Assembly: GCF_000383975.1 (NCBI RefSeq)
Contig: NZ_KB913017.1
Location: 2,097,527 to 2,161,526, forward strand
From: Natronorubrum tibetense GA33
GTDB lineage: Archaea > Halobacteriota > Halobacteria > Halobacteriales > Natrialbaceae
DNA length: 64,000 bases
Reading direction: 5' to 3'
Made by a program: the position numbers and the translations under genes. The notes under the pieces are model-generated. The model had not been told where the DNA came from and did no database searches. It saw nothing but the letters and a program-made list of their open reading frames with translations. Every line of letters begins with the position of its first letter. Positions within the stretch are counted from its first letter, which is position 1. This document shows positions 8,591 through 15,227 of the stretch, piece by piece.

Positions 8591-9418
8591 TCACGGGATG
8601 ACCGGATTCGCGTCCGATTTCCGTCCGCGAACGTCGCCGCCGCATCGCCCGGCGTCCTCGACTACGACTGCCTCGAGCGACCGATCGACGGTCTCTAGCA
8701 CCCGGGAAAGAGCCGCGCCGAGCGTCGCGATCGCGGCGAGGACCGGATACGTTCGCTCACACTCCTGGTAAAGGTACTGCTCGAGCGAACCGACCTCGGC
8801 CAGCGAGAACCGGCGCTCCCGTCGGATTTCCCGCTGGCGCTCGTCGGCGAGTTCGTCGCAGCGCTCTCGAAGTCCCTCCAGTCGCTCCCTGGTGAGCCAG
8901 AGCGCGTTGAACTCGAGCCGTTCCAGCGGTTGGTTCCGAAGAGCGGTGAGTTCCTCGAGGAGGGACGAACACTCCCGTTCGGCGGCGGCGACGCTCTCGC
9001 ACTCCGTTTCGATCGACGACAGGAGTTGGGCTCGGTTCCTGACGGACTGGCGCGTCGCCGCGAGCAGCGACCGTTTCAGCTGCGGGGAGAGGATCTCGTG
9101 GTGGGCGAGCGCGGCCGCCAACTCGTCGCTGAACTCCTCGGCGATGCTCTCGAGCCACGTGTCGTCGTATCGCTCCGCGTAGTGTGGAACGCTCATCACG
9201 GTCTCGGCGTACGCCTTCCGAACCGATGTCAGCCCCGGTGGGGCTTCGTCACCGATGCGTCTCGCCGAATTCGAGACGCGTGGCACGGCCGTTTCGAACG
9301 CCGCGACGCGCTTTGCGAACCGTTCGAGCGCGCGTCGTTCCCTCGACAACTCCCGTTGCTCTCGCTCGAGCGCTCGCGTCGCCGCCTCGAGCGTGTCCGT
9401 TGGCGCGGTCGGCTCCAT
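8591..9418 (-). CDS. Haloarchaeal coiled-coil protein (DUF7260-like)
   Basis: 275 residues, almost entirely helical, with heptad-rich Glu/Arg/Leu stretches (about 12-45 and 125-210). The RKAYAETVMSVPHYAERYDD segment near residue 67 and EQYLYQECERTYPVLAAIA near 218 match my memory of the haloarchaeal family called DUF7260; no function is known. There is no signal peptide or membrane helix. It is separated by about 95 bases from the ComB-like gene and probably has its own promoter. Confidence is high that it is a gene, lower on the family number. Confidence 0.75.
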   Translation of the reverse strand: MEPTAPTDTLEAATRALEREQRELSRERRALERFAKRVAAFETAVPRVSNSARRIGDEAPPGLTSVRKAYAETVMSVPHYAERYDDTWLESIAEEFSDELAAALAHHEILSPQLKRSLLAATRQSVRNRAQLLSSIETECESVAAAERECSSLLEELTALRNQPLERLEFNALWLTRERLEGLRERCDELADERQREIRRERRFSLAEVGSLEQYLYQECERTYPVLAAIATLGAALSRVLETVDRSLEAVVVEDAGRCGGDVRGRKSDANPVIP

Positions 9419-9778
9419 GGTGGCAACCGCGTCACCTCAGCACCGTAACGGTACCTAGTAGTACTCGATTCGCGTATGTTCGGGCATGTAGCGGCCTATA
9501 GGGGGCGGGGAGTCCAGTCCACCCGCCGCAGACGATATTGTGTTCTCGGTAAGTAGTCGAGGGACAACACCATCCAGACTGCTACAGGTAGGTACCAGCA
9601 CCTCGCGGTGGCTCATTCATGTAGACGAGGCGACCACCGTCGAGGCGGAGAACCGTGAGCGAGTTCCGAACGACCGTCGAGACGCCATTAAACACAGACC
9701 ATCGAGCGAGTACTCCACAACGCGGTACCCCTGCCCGTTATCGCTTCGGTTGTATCGCGACGGGGAGTCCTTGCAGCA
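9419..9778. other. Stretch without a recognised gene
   Basis: About 360 bases. A plus-strand frame can be read through 9540-9914 and a minus-strand frame also runs for a while, but neither has a convincing start, family motif or halophile-like acidic composition. The minus-strand stretch lies directly downstream of the TOBE remnant, so it may hold the eroded continuation of that lost transporter locus or an old insertion. I see no tRNA or clear transposase in it. Confidence 0.5.
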
Positions 9779-10020
9779 TCAACAGATAACATGTATTCCA
9801 TCCGGATCGATGTTCAGAGGTATTGAATCCCCCTGTTTAACGGAATCTGCCGTACGTTCCATTCTCACTGTGACGCGCTCTTCGTTCGGGAGTTCCACGA
9901 ACAACTGGACTTGATCCCCCAGATAAAATATGTCGAGAAGTTCTCCGTGGATTTGACCTTGTCTCACGCTGAAATTTTCTGACCGGACCACAGCGATTCC
10001 CCCGTAGAGCGGTGAGCGAG
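9779..10020 (-). pseudogene. Remnant of an ABC-transporter ATPase: C-terminal TOBE domain only
   Basis: About 80 codons read GGIAVVRSENFSVRQG, then LLDIFYLGDQVQLFVELP, then a GDSIPLNIDPDGIHVI ending. This is the TOBE_2 domain that closes MalK/PotA-type ATPases (the usual pattern is a VRPED entry, a YLGD strand and a DPDDVHV end). Nothing of the Walker A, signature or Walker B parts is present upstream. Instead the frame runs into the hairpin cluster at 10031-10152. The gene was therefore cut at its 5' side. A small independent TOBE protein cannot be excluded, because an in-frame start exists at 10069, but that start lies inside the hairpin DNA. Confidence 0.7.
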
Positions 10021-10030
10021 CAACGTCGTT

Positions 10031-10152
10031 CGAAAGACGTTGTACGTCTTTCGTGACTGAGCGAATCAAAGCTAAGCGGGAGCGAAACTCCCGCGAGGTC
10101 AGCGGGACTACGTCCCGCCAGAATTAGCGAGGTCAGCGAAACCAAAGGTTTC
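10031..10152. repeat. Cluster of four short hairpins
   Basis: Four perfect inverted repeats follow each other: a 10-bp stem at 10031-10053 (CGAAAGACGT, loop TGT), a 7-bp stem at 10076-10094 (GCGGGAG, loop CGAAA), a 7-bp stem at 10102-10118 (GCGGGAC, loop TAC) and a 6-bp stem at 10138-10152 (GAAACC, loop AAA). The second and third, and the third and fourth, are joined by linkers that contain the same GAGGTCAGCG sequence. The stems differ while the linkers are alike. It separates the TOBE remnant from an outward-reading lipoprotein gene. Confidence 0.75.
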
Positions 10153-10286
10153 CCTTGATGACGAGAAACCTTCAGTTCCTCAAACCACGAATGAACCCGA
10201 CGAGAAAAAGTACGTGGGAACTTGTAGTGAGCAGTAGTTCCACAAGAGTAGGGATATAAAGAAAAATATTTCGATAAATCCATTTA

Positions 10287-10294
10287 TTTATATG
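10287..10294 (+). promoter_or_regulatory. TATA box of the acidic-tail lipoprotein
   Basis: An A/T-rich run ending in tttatatg is centred about 27 bases before the ATG at 10318, inside a locally AT-rich segment. The spacing predicts a leaderless transcript. Confidence 0.6.
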
Positions 10295-10317
10295 TCTGTC
10301 GACCGTGTTTTTCTGGT

Positions 10318-10965
10318 ATGGACAAACACCCCATCTCCCGGCGCGGCTACCTCGGTACGACTGGTGTCGTGTTAGGGACCGGTCTTGCAGGCTGTATTGA
10401 CTCTAGTTCGGCGGCCAATTCAGATGCCTTCAATGTGGACGCTACGTTTGAACTCAGCGGCGACGGCCCGGGAGAACCTGTAACGGTGAGCCTGGTTCTC
10501 GACGATAACGAATTCGAGAGAACGTTCCAACCCGGCGAGAAATTTGAAACCGAACTTGACAGCCTCCATGGGGACGCGGAAATCGAGGTGGAATACGAGA
10601 AGAAGGTGAAGGCCGAACTAGAGTGGAGTGCGCCAGGAATCGAACTCAATGTCGACATCGAACAAGCACAGTGGGACCATACCACCGGAAATGTCGAAAT
10701 CTCTCTCGAGAACGAGGAACTGACAACCGCGTTCGACGCCACGCTCACGCTTCCGGAGGCGACCACCGAAATCACTGGTACCGATACCCGGACCGTCCAA
10801 GCGGAAACGGAGTACGAAATCGATATCCCCCTCACAGTTGAGGATGACGAAGTTGAGGGGGGGCTTGAGATCGAGTGGGATGACGACGAGGACGACGATG
10901 CAGATGATGATGATGATGATGACTTAGATGATGAGGATGACGTCGAGGACGACGATGATGATTGA
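10318..10965 (+). CDS. Tat lipoprotein with a long Asp/Glu tail
   Basis: 215 residues. The N-terminus has SRRGYLGTTG, a hydrophobic core and the lipobox LAGC (Cys at about 26), so export by Tat and lipid anchoring on the outer face are expected. The middle (about 40-180) is beta-rich and looks like one or two immunoglobulin-like or CARDB-like sandwich repeats. From about residue 187 the chain is almost pure Asp with a few Glu, Ala, Val and Leu. That tail has a simple GAT/GAC codon run likely to vary in length between strains. Function unknown. It follows the hairpin cluster and has its own TATA box. Confidence 0.78.
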   Translation: MDKHPISRRGYLGTTGVVLGTGLAGCIDSSSAANSDAFNVDATFELSGDGPGEPVTVSLVLDDNEFERTFQPGEKFETELDSLHGDAEIEVEYEKKVKAELEWSAPGIELNVDIEQAQWDHTTGNVEISLENEELTTAFDATLTLPEATTEITGTDTRTVQAETEYEIDIPLTVEDDEVEGGLEIEWDDDEDDDADDDDDDDLDDEDDVEDDDDD

Positions 10966-10973
10966 AGAGAGCT

Positions 10974-11000
10974 AACGGAATCCAGTTCCGGGCCGTTTTT
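10974..11000 (+). terminator. Possible terminator after the acidic-tail lipoprotein
   Basis: Just past the stop codon a weak stem (AACGG pairing with CCGTT, with an alternative GGAA/TTCC stem inside) is followed by a run of five T residues at 10996-11000. Archaeal termination relies mainly on such T-runs, so the assignment is plausible but weak. Confidence 0.35.
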
Positions 11001-11297
11001 GTCTACGTGATGAATTCTTGTGAGGTCCCCTCGGATATAGAATACAGGGTCTCAGTGGCTCAGTTGACGTTTAACAACTCCTTGGTAGTTTGACGCTGAG
11101 GAGGTCTATGGTCTGACCACGTCACACAGCTTTGATCATCTATTGACCGTAACCGAGTCAAACGTATCGCTCGATGAGAATTTAAACAAAGCCATACCAG
11201 TAGATGCTGAATGAGGATACCGCTTGTCCTATTGAAACTGCTCTCCGATCGGTTTCCGACGGAATCCTTATTTGAGCGACTTCACAACTATTGGCTA
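11001..11297. other. AT-rich intergenic region before the first ArsR gene
   Basis: No frame here looks coding. The segment is clearly poorer in GC than the neighbours and holds the putative TATA element (cttattt, 11267-11273) about 28 bases before the ArsR start. It probably contains the operator of that regulator, but I could not point to one clean palindrome. Confidence 0.5.
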
Positions 11298-11687
11298 ATG
11301 TCAGAAACGGACGAGCGACTCCGTCGCTACCTCGAGGACGAACTCGGCGAGTGTCGCAACGACGACCTCCAGAACCGACTCGCCGAACTCGACGAACTGG
11401 AGTCGGTACTCAGTGAGGAGGTCGTTTCGAGCGACGTTCGAACGCTCTCTGCGCTCGGGAACGAGACGCGATACCGACTTGTCCGACTCCTGGTCGAAGC
11501 CGACGAGGCGCTGTGCGTCTGTGAAATTACACCGCTTGTTACTGTGAGCGATAGCGCCGTCAGTCACGCGCTTTCCAATCTTACGGAGGCTGGCCTCGTA
11601 ACCAAACAAAAAGAGGGACGCTGGCGGAAATATCAAGCCACCAGTCGAGCAAGCGCTCTTCTCACTGTTCTCGACGGATCTCGCTGA
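11298..11687 (+). CDS. ArsR-family metalloid-responsive repressor
   Basis: 129 residues. A winged helix-turn-helix lies at about 50-115 (SALGNETRYRLVRLL, then SDSAVSHALSNLTEAGLV as recognition helix region and a GRWRKYQ wing). ALCVCEIT at about 77-84 is the two-Cys motif in the metal-sensing helix of ArsR/SmtB proteins that bind As(III) or Sb(III). The start at 11298 was chosen because a TATA-like element lies 28 bases upstream, giving a leaderless gene; an in-frame ATG at 11211 would add an unusual hydrophobic leader. It precedes ridA and the ACR3 exporter on the same strand, so it probably represses arsenite efflux. Confidence 0.88.
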   Translation: MSETDERLRRYLEDELGECRNDDLQNRLAELDELESVLSEEVVSSDVRTLSALGNETRYRLVRLLVEADEALCVCEITPLVTVSDSAVSHALSNLTEAGLVTKQKEGRWRKYQATSRASALLTVLDGSR

Positions 11688-11784
11688 TCTCGTTTTCGTT
11701 TGCTGGCTCGAGAGCACTGCGTATCACTCACACAGTTGCAACTCGTCCATTGCACTTATGTATGAGTGCTCGTTCAATTGAAGC

Positions 11785-12240
11785 ATGGTTCAATCAAGTC
11801 GGGAAACTCAGTCGGGAGATGCTACAGTTCCCGAAGCTGAGGCGGTCGAGTTCGAAAAAACCAGCAGCAAAAGTAAGCGTCAGCGCGAGGGGGTCGGAAA
11901 CGGATCGGCGTATGGCGTCCGAACCGGTGAGTCAGACCTACTCTTCTTCGAGGGAATCGTTCCCGAAGAATCGGGTGTTGTCATGAGCGAGTACTCAATT
12001 GAAGAGCAGACGGCTCTCTGTCTCGATCGACTCGAATCGCTGCTCTCGGCGCGGGATATGACGCTCGATGACGTGATGAAAATCGAGGTGCAGGTGACCG
12101 ATATGGACTCTCGAGCGGCCGTCGATGACGTGTATCGGGCTCGATTCGACGGGACGTACCCGCCGCGTACGACCGTTGGCGTCTGCTCACTCCCCGGCAA
12201 CGCTGCCGTGCAACTCGACGTCATCGCCGCTGATGAATAA
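11785..12240 (+). CDS. RidA/YjgF family protein
   Basis: 151 residues. The C-terminal 110 residues carry the RidA signatures: LLFFEGIVPEESG, QTALCLDRLESLLSARDMTLDDVMKIEVQVTDM and PPRTTVGVCSLPGNAAVQLDVIA. The Arg of PPRT aligns with the catalytic Arg that lets RidA proteins deaminate reactive enamines and imines. The first 40 residues are extra, Ser/Glu/Lys-rich and unlike the family. A TATA-like element about 27 bases before the ATG suggests separate leaderless transcription. Its position between arsR and acr3 is curious; no arsenic role is established for this family to my knowledge. Confidence 0.85.
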   Translation: MVQSSRETQSGDATVPEAEAVEFEKTSSKSKRQREGVGNGSAYGVRTGESDLLFFEGIVPEESGVVMSEYSIEEQTALCLDRLESLLSARDMTLDDVMKIEVQVTDMDSRAAVDDVYRARFDGTYPPRTTVGVCSLPGNAAVQLDVIAADE

Positions 12241-12306
12241 GACTACGAGTAGCCAGATGAGCGGAGACAATTTCACGGTAGGGAGCGTGTCGAATCGGCA
12301 CAGTGA

Positions 12307-13518
12307 ATGGTCGCTATCGGCTGGGGGTCGGTTACGGTGAGCAGCCTCGAGCACGATCACGGGGCGGACTGCGGCTGTCCGGACTGTGGCGATCCACGAT
12401 CGATGGACTTCCTCGATAAGTATCTCACCGTCTGGATTTTTCTCGCAATGGGAGTCGGCGTTGGCCTCGGCTACGTCGCGCCCGGAGTCGTCGACCCGAT
12501 CCAGGACTACTACCTCGTCGAGATCGGACTGATCGCAATGATGTACCCGCCGCTGGCGAAAGTCAACTACGGACAACTCCCGCGGGTGTTCAGCGCGTGG
12601 CGCGTGCTCAGTTTGAGTCTCATCCAGAACTGGCTCATCGGGCCGACGCTGATGTTCCTGCTGGCGGTGGTTTTCTTCAGCGGGCTCGTCCCACCGTTCC
12701 CGGCTCACCCCGAGTACTTTCTCGGGCTGATCTTCATCGGGATGGCTCGCTGCATCGCGATGGTGCTCGTCTGGAACGACCTCGCCGACGGCTCGAGTGA
12801 GTACGCTGCCGGCCTTGTCGCGTTCAACAGCGTCTTCCAGATCATCACCTACGGGGTGTATATCTGGTTCTTCGCGCTGTTCCTGCCGCCGCTTTTAGGG
12901 ATGGACGCGCTGGTTGCCGGCATCGGCACCTTCGACATCACCGTTACCCAGGTGTTCTGGGCGATCGCGATCTTCCTCGGGCTTCCGTTCGCCGGCGGGA
13001 TCCTCACTCGCCTGGGCGGCGTTCGAGCCAAGGGTGAGGAATGGTACGAAGAGGAGTTCGTTCCGACGATCAGCCCAGTCACGCTGATCGCGCTGCTTTT
13101 CACTGTGGTCGTGATGTTCGCCACGCAGGGTGAGAATATCCTCGTCCAGCCGACCGACGTCGTCTGGATCGCCGTGCCGCTGACGATTTACTTCGTCATC
13201 ATGTTCCTCGTGAGCTTCGCGATGGGCCGTGGCATCGGCGCGGACTACTCGACGACGACGGCTATCGGCTTCACCGCGGCGTCGAACAACTTCGAACTCG
13301 CGATCGCCGTCGCCGTCGCCGTCTTCGGCGTCGGCTCCGGTGTCGCGTTCGCGACCGTCATCGGCCCGCTGATCGAAGTACCGGTCCTGTTGGCGCTGGT
13401 CAACGTCGCCATCTACTTCCAGAGGAAGTTCGACTGGGCCGGCTACGAGACCGGCCAACTCGAGAGCACGAAGCCGACAACCAACGACGCGACGCCCTCG
13501 AAAACGGACGACGACTAA
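12307..13518 (+). CDS. acr3: ACR3-family arsenite efflux permease
   Basis: 403 residues with about ten membrane helices. The segment GMARCIAMVLVWNDLADG holds the Cys that is conserved in ACR3 transporters, and FTAASNNFELAIAVAVAVFG holds the conserved Glu of a later helix. The protein pumps As(III) out of the cell using the membrane potential. Ahead of the first helix is a short Cys/His-rich stretch, HDHGADCGCPDCGDPRSM, that could bind a metalloid before transfer. The exact start is uncertain: ATG at 12307 or GTG at 12337. It follows arsR and ridA, and a UspA gene begins six bases after its stop, so the two are probably co-transcribed. Confidence 0.93.
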   Translation: MVAIGWGSVTVSSLEHDHGADCGCPDCGDPRSMDFLDKYLTVWIFLAMGVGVGLGYVAPGVVDPIQDYYLVEIGLIAMMYPPLAKVNYGQLPRVFSAWRVLSLSLIQNWLIGPTLMFLLAVVFFSGLVPPFPAHPEYFLGLIFIGMARCIAMVLVWNDLADGSSEYAAGLVAFNSVFQIITYGVYIWFFALFLPPLLGMDALVAGIGTFDITVTQVFWAIAIFLGLPFAGGILTRLGGVRAKGEEWYEEEFVPTISPVTLIALLFTVVVMFATQGENILVQPTDVVWIAVPLTIYFVIMFLVSFAMGRGIGADYSTTTAIGFTAASNNFELAIAVAVAVFGVGSGVAFATVIGPLIEVPVLLALVNVAIYFQRKFDWAGYETGQLESTKPTTNDATPSKTDDD

Positions 13519-13524
13519 CCACCC

Positions 13525-14436
13525 ATGACAATCGACACAGTTCTGATCCCGACCGACGGCAGCGACCCGGCCGAAAACGCGGCTCGACGCGGGTTCGACC
13601 TTGCAGCACAGTGTACCGCGGACATCCACGTTCTTTCCGTGGCAGACAGCAGTATCGCCACCGGCGCGGGATACTCGGGAGATTCCCGATCGATTCGCCA
13701 ACGCCTTCGGGAAACGGCGACCGCTCGAGCGACCTCGCTCAGAGACGAGGCCGCCGAACGCGGACTCGACGCCACTGCCGCGACCCGTGAGGGGATTCCC
13801 GCAAAAGAGATCGCCGACTACGCGGACGAACACGATATCGATACCATCGCCATCGGCACGTCCGGACGGGGCGGCGTCGCGCGCGCAGTGGTCGGCAGCG
13901 TCGCCGACAAAGTGGTCCGGACCGCATCGGTCCCCGTCCTGACGATCGGTCCCGAAGCGGCGGATATCACCGAGGGCGAATCGACCGTCGATTCGATCCT
14001 CCTCCCCACTGACGGCAGCGAGACTGCGATAGCCGCGGCGCGACTGGGTCTCGGGTTCGCGGCCGATCTCGAGGCGACCGTTCACCTCCTCACGGTGATC
14101 GACAGCGACCGCGATCGGGTTCTCTCGACGCTCCCGGGATCGGACGCGGGGGCCGACATCGATTCGGACGAGCGCCGTGAGGGGGCAAGCGACGTACTCG
14201 AGACGCTCGCAACCGATGCTCGTTCCCTCGGTCTCGACGTCGTCACGGAAACCAGCACCGGCCGGCCGGCCGACGAAATCGTCGACTACGCCGAATCGGC
14301 GTCGATCGATCTGATCGCAATGGGGACTGCCGGTCGCGGCGGCTTCGATCGGTACCTCCTCGGAAGCGTGACAGACGAGGTCGTGAGAACGGCGACGGTG
14401 CCGGCGTTGACGATCAGAGCGAACGAAGGCGAGTAG
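13525..14436 (+). CDS. Tandem universal stress protein (two UspA domains)
   Basis: 303 residues made of two UspA domains, about 1-147 and 152-300. Each begins with an ILLPTDGS-type strand and ends with the ATP-binding glycine motif (GTSGRGGVARAVVGSV and GTAGRGGFDRYLLGSV). Such proteins bind nucleotide and help survival under stress in ways that are poorly defined. The gene starts six bases after acr3 and likely shares its message, which suggests induction by arsenic. A palindromic repeat element follows 25 bases after the stop. Confidence 0.92.
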   Translation: MTIDTVLIPTDGSDPAENAARRGFDLAAQCTADIHVLSVADSSIATGAGYSGDSRSIRQRLRETATARATSLRDEAAERGLDATAATREGIPAKEIADYADEHDIDTIAIGTSGRGGVARAVVGSVADKVVRTASVPVLTIGPEAADITEGESTVDSILLPTDGSETAIAAARLGLGFAADLEATVHLLTVIDSDRDRVLSTLPGSDAGADIDSDERREGASDVLETLATDARSLGLDVVTETSTGRPADEIVDYAESASIDLIAMGTAGRGGFDRYLLGSVTDEVVRTATVPALTIRANEGE

Positions 14437-14461
14437 CGCCAGTCCACACGCAAGGATTCCC

Positions 14462-14545
14462 TATAGTAGCCACTGGAAGTCAATGCACACTCGACCGCAG
14501 GACGACGTTGCGATCGATGTGTAAATCGTTTCAGTGGCTACTATA
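14462..14545. repeat. MITE-like palindromic repeat, copy 1
   Basis: 84 bases bounded by perfect 14-bp terminal inverted repeats, TATAGTAGCCACTG at 14462-14475 and its reverse complement at 14532-14545. Inside are GGAAGTCAATGCACAC on the left and GATGTGTAAATCGTTT on the right. It encodes no protein. A second copy of the same length is at 29942-30025 and a shorter one at 56670-56732. It lies between uspA and the second arsR and could contribute a TATA-like end to that promoter. Confidence 0.88.
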
Positions 14546-14585
14546 ATCCGATAGCTTATGGGTTTCTGGATCGCATAATTGAACG

Positions 14586-14963
14586 ATGACTTCGGACGAC
14601 AGCCAACGGAACGGGCCGGAGGGGTGTGAGTTGTCCATCGACGACGACACAATCGCCAGCGTAACGGACCGACCGCTCGAAACCCAAGTCGACCTGTTCT
14701 CGACGCTTGGCAACGAGACGCGGTACCGGATTCTACTCCTGCTCGCCGAAGCGGACGAGCCGGTCTGTGGCTGTGAAATCGAACCGCACCTCGACGTCGG
14801 CCAGAGCAGCATCAGCCAGTCTCTCTCTCGGCTCCGGAAAGCCGGACTGGTCTCGAGGACCAAAGACGGCCGTTGGCGATACTACGAACCGACGGAGATC
14901 GGTGAGACGCTCGCTGCACTTGTCGAATCGGACGTCGCCACGGAGCCGTTGATCGCTGACTGA
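14586..14963 (+). CDS. ArsR-family metalloid-responsive repressor (second copy)
   Basis: 125 residues. The helix-turn-helix covers about 38-100 (STLGNETRYRILLLL, VGQSSISQSLSRLRKAGLV, wing DGRWRYYEPT). PVCGCEIE near residue 60 is the Cys-x-Cys sensor motif of As(III)-type ArsR proteins. It is similar to the ArsR at 11298 in layout but clearly diverged, so the two may control different targets. A ttatgg element about 27 bases upstream supports a leaderless start. The molybdoenzyme operon starts about 260 bases downstream on the same strand and is the obvious candidate target. Confidence 0.88.
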   Translation: MTSDDSQRNGPEGCELSIDDDTIASVTDRPLETQVDLFSTLGNETRYRILLLLAEADEPVCGCEIEPHLDVGQSSISQSLSRLRKAGLVSRTKDGRWRYYEPTEIGETLAALVESDVATEPLIAD

Positions 14964-15094
14964 CCCGTCCGCCGGCCGTTGTCGATCGTCGTTTTGTCCG
15001 GTTCACCGACCCCGTCCGTACCCCTCGTTCGCTGAGTTGAGACGCTCTTACTGCAGCTATCGTCCGATAGTACGTGAACCGGTCTCTGAGTTTA

Positions 15095-15170
15095 GAGCGG
15101 TTTTATAATTTTCTGACACTCGTGTGGCGACTATATGAGGGAATTTTAATATTATGATTCAATAATATGG
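15095..15170 (+). promoter_or_regulatory. AT-rich promoter/operator region of the molybdoenzyme operon
   Basis: A very AT-rich block holds several TATA-like elements (ttttataatt near 15101, ctatatga near 15131) and a perfect inverted repeat, ATATTAT-gattca-ATAATAT, at 15149-15168, about 60 bases before the first start codon. Such a symmetrical site next to a promoter is what a dimeric regulator such as the upstream ArsR would bind. Binding is inferred only from position and symmetry. Confidence 0.5.
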
Positions 15171-15227
15171 GGCCATGCCTGGGAGAGACATACTCAGCAG
15201 AGGGACGAACTGTGAGTGGTCCAGACC

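Noticed and set aside
9540-9914. Plus-strand frame of about 124 codons
   Set aside because: It overlaps the TOBE remnant on the other strand, has no recognisable domain, and has a non-halophile residue composition.
10031-10152. Possible CRISPR array in the hairpin cluster
   Set aside because: The repeated linker is only about ten bases, the spacing is too short and uneven, and there are no cas genes.
12307-12420. Separate small metal-binding protein ahead of ACR3
   Set aside because: The Cys/His-rich stretch is in frame with the exporter and no stop codon separates them.
14462-14545. Rho-independent terminator for uspA
   Set aside because: The same 84-base element with the same ends recurs at two other sites in different gene contexts, so a mobile or repeat element explains it better.
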